Positions 24,856-33,353 of a stretch of 46,284 nucleotides of DNA are shown here, piece after piece (the stretch's first letter is position 1; every line of letters begins with the position of its first letter). Origin of the DNA: Sphaerochaetaceae bacterium (GTDB lineage Bacteria > Spirochaetota > Spirochaetia > Sphaerochaetales > Sphaerochaetaceae); assembly GCA_024684115.1 (NCBI GenBank), contig JAIKXP010000137.1, positions 1 through 46,284 of the forward strand, given 5' to 3'. Both the position numbers and the translations under genes were made by a program. Under the pieces are notes generated by a model that had not been told where the DNA came from, did no database searches, and saw only the letters and a list, made by a program, of their open reading frames with translations.

Positions 24856-26154
24856 TTATACTATGTAGTTGACAACGATCTTTGCAACGAAGAGTACGAA
24901 GATAACCCATGTTGCTGCGCCAACTTCTTTTGTTCTTCCACTGACTGTCTTGAGTATGACGTATGAAAGAATACCGAACATGATACCATCAGAAATACTT
25001 GATGCACAGACCATGATAATGATGGTAAGGAATGCCGGAATTGCTTCTGTCATATCTTCAAAATCAATTTCCTTGACAGGAGTAATCATGAGAACACCGA
25101 CAATGATAAGAGCCGGAGCTGTTGCTGCACTTGGAATTGATCCGAAGATTGGCTCGAGGAACAGAGAAAGGATGAAGAGTACTGCAACTGTGACAGCTGT
25201 GAGACCAGTTCTTCCGCCTTCGACAACACCTGCTGAAGATTCAACGAATGTTGTAACTGTAGAAGTACCGAGCATGGCTCCGAGTGTTGTACCTACAGCA
25301 TCAGCAAAGAGAGCTTCCTTACAGTTAGGAATTGATCCGTCCTTCTTGATGAGTCCTGACTTTCCGGCACATCCGATGAGTGTTCCGACTGTATCGAACA
25401 TATCAACGAAGAGGAATGTGAACATGACAATGATAAAGTCAAACAGGTGGCTGCCGACTTCGCCAAATGCGAATTCACAGAAGTAAGGAGCTGTCGGGAG
25501 GAAGCTTCCGCCTGCCCATTTTGTTACGCCGAACGGAATACCTACGATTGTTGTAAGAATGATACCGATAAGGATTGCACCCTTTACCTTAAATGCAAGA
25601 AGACCACCGGTAATCAGAAGACCGATAATAGCAACAAGGGCATCTCCCTTAAGCCAGTCTGCTGAAAGAGCGGAAACGTTACTTGCATCTCCAACGATAA
25701 TACCTGCGTTCTTGAGGCCGATATAGGCAATGAAGAGGCCTATACCTGCACCAATAGCTTTCTTGAGGTTTACAGGGATACTGTTAACGATTGCTTCTCT
25801 TACGTTACATAGTGTGAGGATAAGGAAGATAATACCTTCAACAAAGATTGCTGTAAGAGCAAACTGCCAGGAATATCCCATACCGAGAACAACAGTGTAA
25901 GTAAAGAAGGCGTTAAGTCCCATACCTGCTGAAAGAGCAAACGGCAGGTTTGCAAGAAGACCCATTACAAGACATGCAACTGCAGAAGCAATAGCTGTAG
26001 CTGAGAATACCTTGCCCCATTCCATTCCAGATGGTGAAAGAAGTAACGGGTTAACAACCAGAATGTAGGCCATTGTCATAAAGGTGGTGATACCGGCCAT
26101 AACTTCGGTTCTTACGTCAGTCTTTCTTTCAGATAGTTTGAAAAACTTATCCAT
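24856..26154 (-). CDS. NCS2/AzgA-family purine permease
   Basis: A membrane transporter of 432 residues, with about 12-14 hydrophobic helices, for adenine, guanine or hypoxanthine (AzgA/PbuG type). Typical are AGITTFMTMAYILVVNP near residue 20, SAGMGLNAFFTYTVV near residue 80, and GTSTVTTFVESSAGVVEGGRTG near residue 300. AGGAGG six bases before the ATG at 26154 decides against the GTG at 26160. The operon with adenine deaminase makes adenine the likely principal substrate. Confidence 0.92.
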   Translation of the reverse strand: MDKFFKLSERKTDVRTEVMAGITTFMTMAYILVVNPLLLSPSGMEWGKVFSATAIASAVACLVMGLLANLPFALSAGMGLNAFFTYTVVLGMGYSWQFALTAIFVEGIIFLILTLCNVREAIVNSIPVNLKKAIGAGIGLFIAYIGLKNAGIIVGDASNVSALSADWLKGDALVAIIGLLITGGLLAFKVKGAILIGIILTTIVGIPFGVTKWAGGSFLPTAPYFCEFAFGEVGSHLFDFIIVMFTFLFVDMFDTVGTLIGCAGKSGLIKKDGSIPNCKEALFADAVGTTLGAMLGTSTVTTFVESSAGVVEGGRTGLTAVTVAVLFILSLFLEPIFGSIPSAATAPALIIVGVLMITPVKEIDFEDMTEAIPAFLTIIIMVCASSISDGIMFGILSYVILKTVSGRTKEVGAATWVIFVLFVAKIVVNYIV

Positions 26155-26182
26155 AAACACCCTCCTAAGGTTAGATACCTTA

Positions 26183-26211
26183 ATTCTAACTCAGGGTTTT
26201 AGGATTGTTAA
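26183..26211 (-). promoter_or_regulatory. Promoter of the permease-ade operon
   Basis: TTAACA (26206-26211), 17-base spacer, TAGAAT (26183-26188) on the complement. The leader is about 20-30 bases; there is no room for a purine riboswitch. Confidence 0.65.
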
Positions 26212-26243
26212 GAAAATTTTGCAACAAAATGAAACAAAACACT

Positions 26244-27683
26244 TTAGAGTGACCAGTAAACTGTTGCACAGACAAGAGATTCATCCAGCTGCTTAAGTGT
26301 TGCATCCCCTCCGTGAAGCCTTGCAATTGTTGCCGTAATGGGCAATCCGAGGCCTGAACCGCCACTGTGACGGGACTGATCACCGCGGCTCCACGGCTCA
26401 AAAGCACCCTCTTCAGTCATGCCTTCAGGCAGTTTTCCTGTGTTTATTACCTCTATTTTATAGGCTCCCTCAGAGGAAGAAACTTTAAGTTCTGCATTGC
26501 ATCCATAGGTCAGAGCATTTGTAAGAAGTTCACGGCAGGCTTTCTCCATAAGGGCTGTATCTGCAACTATTTCACCGTCTGCTGCCACTACCTTGAAATC
26601 TCCGAGGTCCTGATTGGCAAAGCTTACCTTCTCTGCAAACTCAGCACAGGAAACACGGCTTAGAACAAGCTTTGCAGACTGGAGGGTTGAATAGTCCACG
26701 ACCCTTGAGATTCTCTGATTGAGGTTGTCTGATTCATGGCGCAGGGACTGCAGGGTCTCTTCGTCCGGCGGGAAAATACCGTCAGCAAGTCCGTCTGCTA
26801 TGAGTTTGATTCCGGTGGCAGGAGTGTTAAGGTCATGGGATATGCTTGTAAGCCAGGCCTTTCTTGCCCTGTCATCTGCCTCGAGCTTCATGTCCAGAGC
26901 TTCAATATCTTCCGCTATTTCCTTAAGCTCGCTTTTTCTGGCCTTCTCAACCTTCACCCCGTGTTCTCCGTTTCTGAGTTCACCGAGGGCCTTTCTTACT
27001 GAGTTTACGCTGGCTGTATTGTTTCTGCTTATAAAGAAGGATATGACAAGAGCGATAAGAAGACAGACCGGAACGGCTATTATAATGCTCCTGTAGCAGG
27101 AGTTGATTATATCCTTTGTATATTCAAAGTTCATGGGACTGTATGCATAGAGCTTTACCCTGTACGGTGTGTCATTAACAGTAATATCTATGGAGCCTAC
27201 AAAGTCTCCCATACCCTGACCAAAAGAATGGTTTTCCGGAATTTCAGGTACTTGAGGCATATCATCAGGTTTTGAAGATGGCGGATTTATTCCGTCCGGG
27301 GCGGGACCGATTCCGGGAACTCCGCCAGTTCCGGAGAACTGTTCTCTTTCAAGAGGGATATCTGCAGGATGAAGATCCGTACTGTCTCCCGGCTCTTTCC
27401 TGATTTCCATGACGGTGTTTCCATCTTTATCTTCTATGGCGTAGCCGCTTATCTTCACTGCATTGAAACCGTCTATATAATCATAGATGGTCTGCAGTTC
27501 CGTATCCCCTTCGCTAATTGTTATTTTAAGGTCAGCCGACTTTACAAAATCACTGTATGCTTCTTTTTTCCACTGGTTCTGGCTTGAGTTGTACTGGAGA
27601 AAAAGAATACCGTTCTGAATTACCAGCGTAATGACAGCCACAGAGAAAATCAGAATAAAATTACGCCAGAAATACTTCTTCAT
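26244..27683 (-). CDS. Sensor histidine kinase with proline-rich external segment
   Basis: A 479-residue membrane kinase. Helix 1 is at about 8-28, an external domain covers about 30-195, and helix 2 is at about 200-218, followed by a HAMP linker and then HisKA with phospho-acceptor His283 in TSISHDLNTPATG. The ATPase domain has the N box KACRELLTNALTYG and the G boxes (EPWSRGDQ, SGGSGLGLPI). The external domain contains a low-complexity Pro/Gly stretch at about 118-152 (GVPGIGPAPDGINPPSSKPD). It starts directly at the end of the regulator gene (adjacent, same strand). The stimulus is unknown. Confidence 0.94.
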   Translation of the reverse strand: MKKYFWRNFILIFSVAVITLVIQNGILFLQYNSSQNQWKKEAYSDFVKSADLKITISEGDTELQTIYDYIDGFNAVKISGYAIEDKDGNTVMEIRKEPGDSTDLHPADIPLEREQFSGTGGVPGIGPAPDGINPPSSKPDDMPQVPEIPENHSFGQGMGDFVGSIDITVNDTPYRVKLYAYSPMNFEYTKDIINSCYRSIIIAVPVCLLIALVISFFISRNNTASVNSVRKALGELRNGEHGVKVEKARKSELKEIAEDIEALDMKLEADDRARKAWLTSISHDLNTPATGIKLIADGLADGIFPPDEETLQSLRHESDNLNQRISRVVDYSTLQSAKLVLSRVSCAEFAEKVSFANQDLGDFKVVAADGEIVADTALMEKACRELLTNALTYGCNAELKVSSSEGAYKIEVINTGKLPEGMTEEGAFEPWSRGDQSRHSGGSGLGLPITATIARLHGGDATLKQLDESLVCATVYWSL

Positions 27684-28390
27684 CAGTTGTTGTCCGAAGT
27701 TATGTAACCTATGAATCTGTATCCGTATCCGCGTACTGTCTCAATCCACGGATAAGGTCCGAGCTTGGCCCTGAGATTCTTAATGTGCGTGTCCGCAATC
27801 CTGTCGTAGGACTCACTGTCATAGTCAAAACACTCTTTGAGAATGTCCGACCTGCTCATAATCCTTGACATGTTCTGGATGAGCAGGGACAGGATCCTCC
27901 ACTCTGCAGACGTAAGGTTTACATCTTCTCCGTCAACTTTGAGAATATGGGCTTCAGGGTCAAATTCCATCAGGCCGCTTCCGGCCTTGATCTTAAGAAG
28001 AGTTGATTCTTTTTCGGAAGAAGCAGCGGCATCCATTCTTCTGAACAGAGCCTGCACCCTGAGGACAAGCTCCTTGGGTGAGAACGGCTTGCAGATATAG
28101 TCATCTGCACCCAGTTCGAATCCGTGAATCCTGTCGTCTTCAGCAATTTTTGCAGTCATGAAAATGACTGTTACATCCATGCTCTTGCGCAGTTTTTCAA
28201 TAAACTCGAAACCGTCTCCGTCCGGAAGCATAACGTCCTGAATAATGAGGTCAGGTTTTCTGACGGATATGGCCTGTTCAGCGGTTTTAAGCGTGCCGAA
28301 ACCGAGTACACTGTACCCTGAAAGTTCGAGATAACGCCTTACGCCTTCCCTGATTACCTGATGATCTTCTACGATATAAATCAGTCTCAT
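27683..28390 (-). CDS. OmpR-family response regulator
   Basis: A 235-residue protein with a receiver domain (acidic pocket Glu8/Asp9, phospho-Asp52 in IIQDVMLPDGDG, Lys in YICKPFSPKEL) and a C-terminal winged helix (about 140-232, LTSAEWRILSLLIQN, TVRGYGYRF). It is the partner of the adjacent kinase; regulator and kinase genes overlap at the stop/start. A weak ribosome site (AAGG, far from the ATG) suggests low expression. Spaced CACAAT/ATTGTG words upstream (28435-28474) may be autoregulatory sites. Confidence 0.94.
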   Translation of the reverse strand: MRLIYIVEDHQVIREGVRRYLELSGYSVLGFGTLKTAEQAISVRKPDLIIQDVMLPDGDGFEFIEKLRKSMDVTVIFMTAKIAEDDRIHGFELGADDYICKPFSPKELVLRVQALFRRMDAAASSEKESTLLKIKAGSGLMEFDPEAHILKVDGEDVNLTSAEWRILSLLIQNMSRIMSRSDILKECFDYDSESYDRIADTHIKNLRAKLGPYPWIETVRGYGYRFIGYITSDNN

Positions 28391-28434
28391 ACGCTTTTTT
28401 TACCTTAAGTCCACCAACTCACAAAGAAAATATA

Positions 28435-28474
28435 CACAATAAACACAATTCTTCATAATAAAAAATCGATTGTG
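28435..28474. promoter_or_regulatory. Repeated CACAAT words upstream of the response regulator
   Basis: CACAAT at 28435-28440 and 28444-28449 (nine-base period), plus its inverse ATTGTG at 28469-28474. The arrangement resembles binding sites of a dimeric OmpR-type regulator. No other support. Confidence 0.3.
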
Positions 28475-28512
28475 AACATTAAAACCCCGTTTTTTTCTAT
28501 ATTCAGAGGCAT

Positions 28513-28541
28513 TTGACAAGCCCAATCATAGTTTTTATCCT
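28513..28541 (+). promoter_or_regulatory. Promoter of Cof-type phosphatase gene, leaderless
   Basis: Perfect TTGACA (28513-28518), 17-base spacer, TATCCT (28536-28541), then six bases to the ATG at 28548. There is no ribosome site. Confidence 0.62.
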
Positions 28542-28547
28542 TTGTCT

Positions 28548-29357
28548 ATGAAAAATATAAGACTGGTCTGTCTGGATGTAGACGGAACCCTTGTAAATGA
28601 TGACAAGACAATAGGAATTGAAAATATCAGGGCCATAAGGGAAGCCTCTTCCCGAGGTGTAGCCTTTGCCATCCTCTCCGGCCGCATCTCCCAGTCCATT
28701 CAGTTTTACCAGAAACAGCTCGGAATAACAGGCCCGGTGTCCTCCCTCGGAGGCTGCGTACTTCAGAATCCGGAGCTTGAAATAGTTGAAGAATTCACCC
28801 TGGACAGGCAAACGTGCCTTAAGATTTTCAAGGCAAGAAAGGAAGCGGGAATCAGTCTCTTTTTCTACCGTCCTGACAGATGGTTCACCGACAGGGATTC
28901 GGACCCCATGTGGCTTGAGTCAGAGTATGGAGCCACAGGTGTCAGAGGCACCCTGGTAGACAACCTTGAAGATCTTCTTGACTCATTTCTTCCAAACAAA
29001 TTCCTTGCCCTTGATGTTGAGATTCCCAAGGTTGAAAAATTTTATGAACTGCTCTCCTCCTACGCCCCTGATACGGTAAAGGCCTTTTTCTCCTGGCCCA
29101 ACTTCATGGAGGTTGTTCCTCCTCAGGCGGATAAGGGACAGGCCGTGAAGGCACTTACTGCCTACTACGGTCTTAAGAAGGATCAGGTCATGGTCTGCGG
29201 AGACTACTTCAACGACCTTGCCATGTTCGAAAACGCAGGAATCTCCGTTGCCCTCTCAAACTCTCCTCAGGAAGTTAAGGATCATGCTGACTACGTTACT
29301 CTTAACGACAACAACCACGGCGGAGTTGCAGAGGCAATATATAAATTCGTTCTCTAG
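28548..29357 (+). CDS. Cof-type HAD phosphatase
   Basis: A 269-residue sugar- or nucleotide-phosphate phosphatase of the HAD IIB class. Motif I is LVCLDVDGTLVNDD (nucleophile Asp10 or neighbour), motif II ILSGRISQS, and motif III/IV KGQAVKALTAYYG followed by VMVCGDYFNDLAMFENAG. The large C2B cap lies between. The ATG at 28548 is used (a TTG two codons upstream has no site either); a consensus promoter ends six bases earlier. The substrate cannot be predicted. The next gene begins 51 bases downstream. Confidence 0.9.
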   Translation: MKNIRLVCLDVDGTLVNDDKTIGIENIRAIREASSRGVAFAILSGRISQSIQFYQKQLGITGPVSSLGGCVLQNPELEIVEEFTLDRQTCLKIFKARKEAGISLFFYRPDRWFTDRDSDPMWLESEYGATGVRGTLVDNLEDLLDSFLPNKFLALDVEIPKVEKFYELLSSYAPDTVKAFFSWPNFMEVVPPQADKGQAVKALTAYYGLKKDQVMVCGDYFNDLAMFENAGISVALSNSPQEVKDHADYVTLNDNNHGGVAEAIYKFVL

Positions 29358-29372
29358 TTGCAAACATACCAA

Positions 29373-29398
29373 CTTCGGAATAAACTATTTTCCGGAAG
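29373..29398 (+). promoter_or_regulatory. Hairpin covering the ribosome site of the Fic-like gene
   Basis: CTTCGGAA (29373-29380) pairs with TTCCGGAAG (29390-29398) with one bulge, so the GGAAGG ribosome site (29394-29399) would be partly hidden. Possible translational control; may be chance. Confidence 0.35.
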
Positions 29399-29408
29399 GT
29401 ATGAATCA

Positions 29409-30224
29409 ATGGACTACATCAGTGTAAAGGAAGCCTCTGAAAGATGGGGTATAAGCGAAAGACGTGTAAGAGCTCTCTGTGAAAGCGGAAGGATTGAAGG
29501 AGTAACCAGGTGCGGAGCCTGGGTATGGAGCATTCCTGCGGGCACGCAGAGACCGGCTGACGGCAGAACGCTGCGCCACATAAAGAACAGGTCACTGAGG
29601 ACCGGAAGCCAGGACTTCAAGAAGGCAGATGCGCTTAAGAAGACACGCTCCGGAGCACCGGTAAATGAAGAAACCCAGATAAAGCTCATACGTACAGCCT
29701 TTGCACTTGAAGATGAAAATCTGGGAGAATCCCTGGTGAAAGGAATATTGCGCCTTGAGACGCAGGACCTTCCTCTTGAAACACAGATAAACGTTCTTAA
29801 TATGAAAAGCGTTCTTGCAAATCTGCCCTATGAAGTGTCTGACAGCTCTCTTAAGGACGTGAACAGACGCCTTCTTATCAACACGGACGAGAAGAACGGC
29901 GGCAGGTACTCCCTTACGGAGGACCAGAGACAGCAGACTGAGGCCATGCTTCTTCAGTATCAGGGACCGTGGAGCGTACTTCACCCCGTTGCAAGGGCAG
30001 CCTTCATCTTCTCCGAGATTCTCAGAATAAGACCGTTTGCAAAGGCAAATGAACGCCTTGCAGTTGTTTTTCTTGAAAACGAGCTCATAAAGGCAAAACT
30101 TCCACCTGCAGTACTGACAGCGGACAGGGTTCCGGAGATCAGTGCAGCCCTGGCTTCTACCAGAATCAGGGGAAATTCACAGGAACTCGTAAAGATAATC
30201 CTGGAGGCTCTTGAGGGAAAATGA
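29409..30224 (+). CDS. HTH protein with degenerate Fic domain
   Basis: 271 residues from the ATG at 29409 (GGAAGG nine bases upstream; the longer frame from 29358 has no site). Residues 4-45 are an excisionase-like helix-turn-helix with wing (VKEASERWGISERRVRALCE, then VWSIPAGTQRP). Residues about 120-270 resemble a Fic/DOC fold: HPVARAAFIFSEILRIRPFA aligns with the helix before HPFxxGNGR. The core motif reads RPFAKANER (208-216), so the catalytic histidine is Arg208 and both glycines are replaced; only Phe210, Asn214 and Arg216 remain. AMP transfer is therefore unlikely and a DNA-binding/sensory role is more probable. ATGA overlap with the deacylase gene implies co-regulation. Confidence 0.72.
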   Translation: MDYISVKEASERWGISERRVRALCESGRIEGVTRCGAWVWSIPAGTQRPADGRTLRHIKNRSLRTGSQDFKKADALKKTRSGAPVNEETQIKLIRTAFALEDENLGESLVKGILRLETQDLPLETQINVLNMKSVLANLPYEVSDSSLKDVNRRLLINTDEKNGGRYSLTEDQRQQTEAMLLQYQGPWSVLHPVARAAFIFSEILRIRPFAKANERLAVVFLENELIKAKLPPAVLTADRVPEISAALASTRIRGNSQELVKIILEALEGK

Positions 30225-31801
30225 TTCTCTTTAAAAATGCATCTCTCATAGACGGCAGCGGTAAGGCTGCCTTTAAGGCACACGTGCTGGTTGACGGAAA
30301 GTCCATCAGCAGGATTTATAAAGACACTGAGAGTGTAAATGTTAAGGGCATAAGAAGCGTAGACCTTAGCGGTATGGTTCTCTGCCCCGGTTTCATAGAC
30401 ATGCATGCCCACAGTGACCTTGAAATCTTAAGGCGCCCTTCCATGCCCATGAAGGTAAGGCAGGGAATTACAACAGACATTTCCGGAAACTGCGGAGTCG
30501 GTGTTTTCCCGAGACGCCCTGATGAGCCCTCTTATTTTCAGGACATAATAGGACACTATGACGCCTGGGACTGGACAGACGCCTCTTCCTACTTCTCCCG
30601 CGTTAAAGGCGGCATGAACATGGGGCTTCTGCAGAACCATGCCATGCTTAGAATCTATGCAATTGACGGAAACCCGAACAGAAAGGCCGATAAAAAAGAA
30701 GTCTCCATCATGTGCTCCTGCCTTGAAAAGAGCCTTGAACAGGGCTGCTTCGGCCTCTCTTCAGGTCTTTACTACGCCCCGTGCCTGTTTGCAGACAGAT
30801 ATGAGATGACAGAGCTTCTTAAGGTTGTAAAAAACGCAGACAGGATCTTTGCCGTGCACCACAGATGCGAAGGAACGGGAATTACAGACTCTGTTGAAGA
30901 GATTCTTGAACTTCAGAGGCAGACAGGAGTGAGGCTTGAAGTCTCCCACCTTAAGGCAATCGGTAAGGAAAACCAGCAGTACGTGCCCCAGGTTTTACAG
31001 ATGCTGCACCGTTCAAGGGAAGAAGGCTACGACACACTCTTTGACCAGTATCCCTACGTATATGGAAGCACGAGCCTTTTCAGCCTCCTTCCGCCGCGCT
31101 ACCTGCGCCTGGAAAAAGATGAGCTTTCAAAGACACTTCTGGAAGCAGCAGAGGACAGTGAAAAGTGCCGTGTGATTGCCCGGGAGATGGCAAACCCTGA
31201 CGGTTGGGACAGCATTACCCGCCTTTGCGGGTTTGACAGCATAAAGGCAACTGTTCTTGACTCCTCCCCGGAGTTCTGCGGCCTTACCCTGAGTCAGTGC
31301 GCAGAAAAGCTTGGAAAAGACCCTTACAGTGCGCTCTTTACAATACTCGGGAGAGAGAAAGGCGCTGCGCTCATGGCAGATATAACCCAGTCTCAGGAGG
31401 CCCTTGAGATGATCATGAAGGACCCTCTCATGTGCTTCGGAACAGATGCGCTCTTCATAAGCCCTGACGGACGCGGTGAGCATCCCAGAAGCGGAAATGC
31501 GGCAGTTCAGTTCCTCTCCGTTTACTGCCTTGAAAAGAAGCTCTTCAGCCTGGAAGAAGCGGTCAGAAGAATGAGCTCGGAGACAGCTGCAAGGCTTAGG
31601 CTTAAGAACAGAGGACTTGTGAAAGAGGGTTACAGGGCAGACCTTGTAGTGTTTGACCCTGAGACTCTTAAGGACAACTCAACGCCTGAGGATCCGTTCA
31701 AAGAGATTACAGGTATAAGATTTGTTATGGTTAACGGAGAACTTGCAGTAGATGAAGGCTCCCTTACCGGAAGCCTCAGCGGTGAAATAATCAGAAACTG
31801 A
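30221..31801 (+). CDS. N-acyl-D-amino-acid deacylase family amidohydrolase
   Basis: A 526-residue metal-dependent amidohydrolase like D-aminoacylase/dihydroorotase-type enzymes. N-terminal metal motif PGFIDMHAHSDLEIL (about 58-72), then RQGITTDISGNCGVG (the Cys metal ligand of D-aminoacylase) and HHRCEG, LEVSHLKAIG; C-terminal FGTDALFISPDG and GYRADLVVFDPE. It likely removes acyl groups from D-amino acids or dipeptides, i.e. peptidoglycan-derived or dietary products; the exact substrate is not fixed by sequence. It is co-translated with the Fic-like HTH gene, and its 3' end faces rsfS. Confidence 0.9.
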   Translation: MILFKNASLIDGSGKAAFKAHVLVDGKSISRIYKDTESVNVKGIRSVDLSGMVLCPGFIDMHAHSDLEILRRPSMPMKVRQGITTDISGNCGVGVFPRRPDEPSYFQDIIGHYDAWDWTDASSYFSRVKGGMNMGLLQNHAMLRIYAIDGNPNRKADKKEVSIMCSCLEKSLEQGCFGLSSGLYYAPCLFADRYEMTELLKVVKNADRIFAVHHRCEGTGITDSVEEILELQRQTGVRLEVSHLKAIGKENQQYVPQVLQMLHRSREEGYDTLFDQYPYVYGSTSLFSLLPPRYLRLEKDELSKTLLEAAEDSEKCRVIAREMANPDGWDSITRLCGFDSIKATVLDSSPEFCGLTLSQCAEKLGKDPYSALFTILGREKGAALMADITQSQEALEMIMKDPLMCFGTDALFISPDGRGEHPRSGNAAVQFLSVYCLEKKLFSLEEAVRRMSSETAARLRLKNRGLVKEGYRADLVVFDPETLKDNSTPEDPFKEITGIRFVMVNGELAVDEGSLTGSLSGEIIRN

Positions 31802-31803
31802 AA

Positions 31804-32142
31804 TCAGTTACCAAGGCGCTGCCAGAGCTTTTCAAGTGAGTAGAAATCCCTCATTTCCTGACTCATGAGGTGGATTACTATGTCTCCACAGTCAATGAGC
31901 TCCCAGCCGTCGTCTCCGACTGCCTTGTGGCGGTTGTTCACTGAAAGTCCAAGCTCATCCAGCAGTCCCCAGATTTCACGTGAAAGACCCCTGAGGTGTC
32001 CAAGACTGCTAACAGTTGTAATTACAAAGCAGTCTGTCCATGAACAGTCTTCAGATACGTCCAGAACTCTGGTTTCAATTCCCTTGTGGTCCTCAAGGAA
32101 GGTCTTTATGGCCTGAGCTTTTTCTTCAATTTCTTTTCTCAT
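31804..32142 (-). CDS. rsfS: Ribosome silencing factor RsfS
   Basis: A 112-residue protein of the RsfS/Iojap family that binds L14 and blocks subunit joining in starvation. The core TRVLDVSEDCSWTDCFVITT and the HRPLRGLS-like LGHLRGLSREI, with GDIVIHLMSQEMRDFYSLEKLW, are characteristic. It ends the conserved block rplU-rpmA-obgE-nadD-yqeK-lipoprotein-rsfS. There is a 21-base gap to the lipoprotein gene. Confidence 0.95.
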   Translation of the reverse strand: MRKEIEEKAQAIKTFLEDHKGIETRVLDVSEDCSWTDCFVITTVSSLGHLRGLSREIWGLLDELGLSVNNRHKAVGDDGWELIDCGDIVIHLMSQEMRDFYSLEKLWQRLGN

Positions 32143-32163
32143 TTATGTCTCCAAAAATTATTT

Positions 32164-32733
32164 TCAGTTTATTACCTGATAGAGCCATGACCTGAAGTAC
32201 TTGCGTGAAAACTCCATGTCATTCTCATTCAGGAAGGCCTCTGCATCCAGACAGGTAACCTTCGGTGAGTTCACCGTTATGGCATCTGCAAGAGCACCTA
32301 AGTCCGTCTGGCAGAGCCTGTTAATATTATTCATAAGGGACGCGTTTTTCAATAAATAAGACTTGCTTACTATTGTTTCCATCCTTGACTGAGATGTGGG
32401 CTCTCCTGTTGTACCAGGGCTGAGCGCATCCAGTATTTCCCTCAGGGCAGTGAGAACCTGCGGGGAGCCTGTCATGAACCCGTCTTCGTTAAGTCCGGCA
32501 AGGGACCTCATGGCGTCCATTACCCCCGATTCCCCGTTAACCGCCGCCCAGGAGGTAATTAGGGACATGGGAACATTTATCTCGTAGAGAGTATTTTTCT
32601 GCTGGCTGTAAACGACCATAATGGCAGAATCAGTGAAATACCCGTAGTAGACCACGTCCTTTTTCTGGGCACAGGAAGTGAGCAGCAGCACAGTTATAAG
32701 CAGTGTAACAATAATACGGGCTGTTCTCTTCAA
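32164..32733 (-). CDS. Lipoprotein between yqeK and rsfS
   Basis: 189 residues with a signal peptide ending in LLTSC (Cys21). I recognise no family with confidence. In some related genomes a LytR-CpsA-Psr (LCP) cell-wall ligase occupies this position; the body here (ALREILDALSPG, LLKNASLMNNINRLCQTDLG, LADAITVN) is vaguely like LCP C-terminal helices, but the catalytic arginines and aspartates are not visible. It could be a diverged, inactive relative kept for scaffold function. Start overlaps the yqeK stop as ATGA, so it is part of the operon. Confidence 0.7.
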   Translation of the reverse strand: MKRTARIIVTLLITVLLLTSCAQKKDVVYYGYFTDSAIMVVYSQQKNTLYEINVPMSLITSWAAVNGESGVMDAMRSLAGLNEDGFMTGSPQVLTALREILDALSPGTTGEPTSQSRMETIVSKSYLLKNASLMNNINRLCQTDLGALADAITVNSPKVTCLDAEAFLNENDMEFSRKYFRSWLYQVIN

Positions 32734-33353
32734 TTTCCTCTCCTGATTCTTTCCTCCAGGTCCGCCTTAAGACTCAGTGAACTTCCGGAGGCGTCATGAT
32801 AACCTTTTCTTTTCCAGTGTTCAATCATATCACAAAGTATGGCGTAGGTGCACTCCGTCAGTGAAGAACTTGAAAGGTATCTCTTTCTGTCATCATCAGT
32901 AAGGAACTTCCTGGATGGCTCTATAAAGTCAGCAACGAAGAGGGAGAGGGCCAGATCATCCATTTCCCTGTCCCCTGTCGTATGAAGGCAGATGGCCCTG
33001 TACCATGACAGGGGATACTCTCCACACAGCCTTGCTGCCATGTGTGCAGAAACCAGTCCGTGGGCAAGCACGGGAGAAAGAACCTCTTCCGGCTTAAGTT
33101 CAAGGGAGTTTGTTTTGCAGTAATCAAGGATTTCCTGATCCCTCTTCTCACGGGCCAGATCATGAACAAGGCCGCAGAACTCACCTGCGCTGAAGTTGTT
33201 CCATGTTTTTACATAATCAGTGCAGCCGTAGTGCCTTAAGACCTTTTCCGTTGTCTGGGCAACTCCGAGAGTGTGTATGTATCTGTGCTCTGAAAGGTTC
33301 TTCTTAAGGTAATCCTTCAGTTCATCAACTGTAGAGATTGTGTTCTCTGACAT
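32730..33353 (-). CDS. yqeK: HD-domain diadenosine tetraphosphatase YqeK
   Basis: 207 residues from the ATG at 33353, preceded by GGAGGG ten bases away; a longer frame reaches 33386. An HD phosphohydrolase: HTLGVAQTTEKVLRHYG (first His), GLVHDLAREKRDQEI (HD), HGLVSAHMAARLCG, and CLHTTGDREMDDLALSLFVADFIEP. YqeK hydrolyses Ap4A to two ADP. It overlaps nadD by 29 bases and pairs with it widely across bacteria. Confidence 0.93.
   Translation of the reverse strand: MSENTISTVDELKDYLKKNLSEHRYIHTLGVAQTTEKVLRHYGCTDYVKTWNNFSAGEFCGLVHDLAREKRDQEILDYCKTNSLELKPEEVLSPVLAHGLVSAHMAARLCGEYPLSWYRAICLHTTGDREMDDLALSLFVADFIEPSRKFLTDDDRKRYLSSSSLTECTYAILCDMIEHWKRKGYHDASGSSLSLKADLEERIRRGN

Noticed and set aside
26155-26243. 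Purine riboswitch ahead of the permease
   Set aside because: The promoter at 26183-26211 leaves a leader of only 20-30 bases, and no purine aptamer core was seen.
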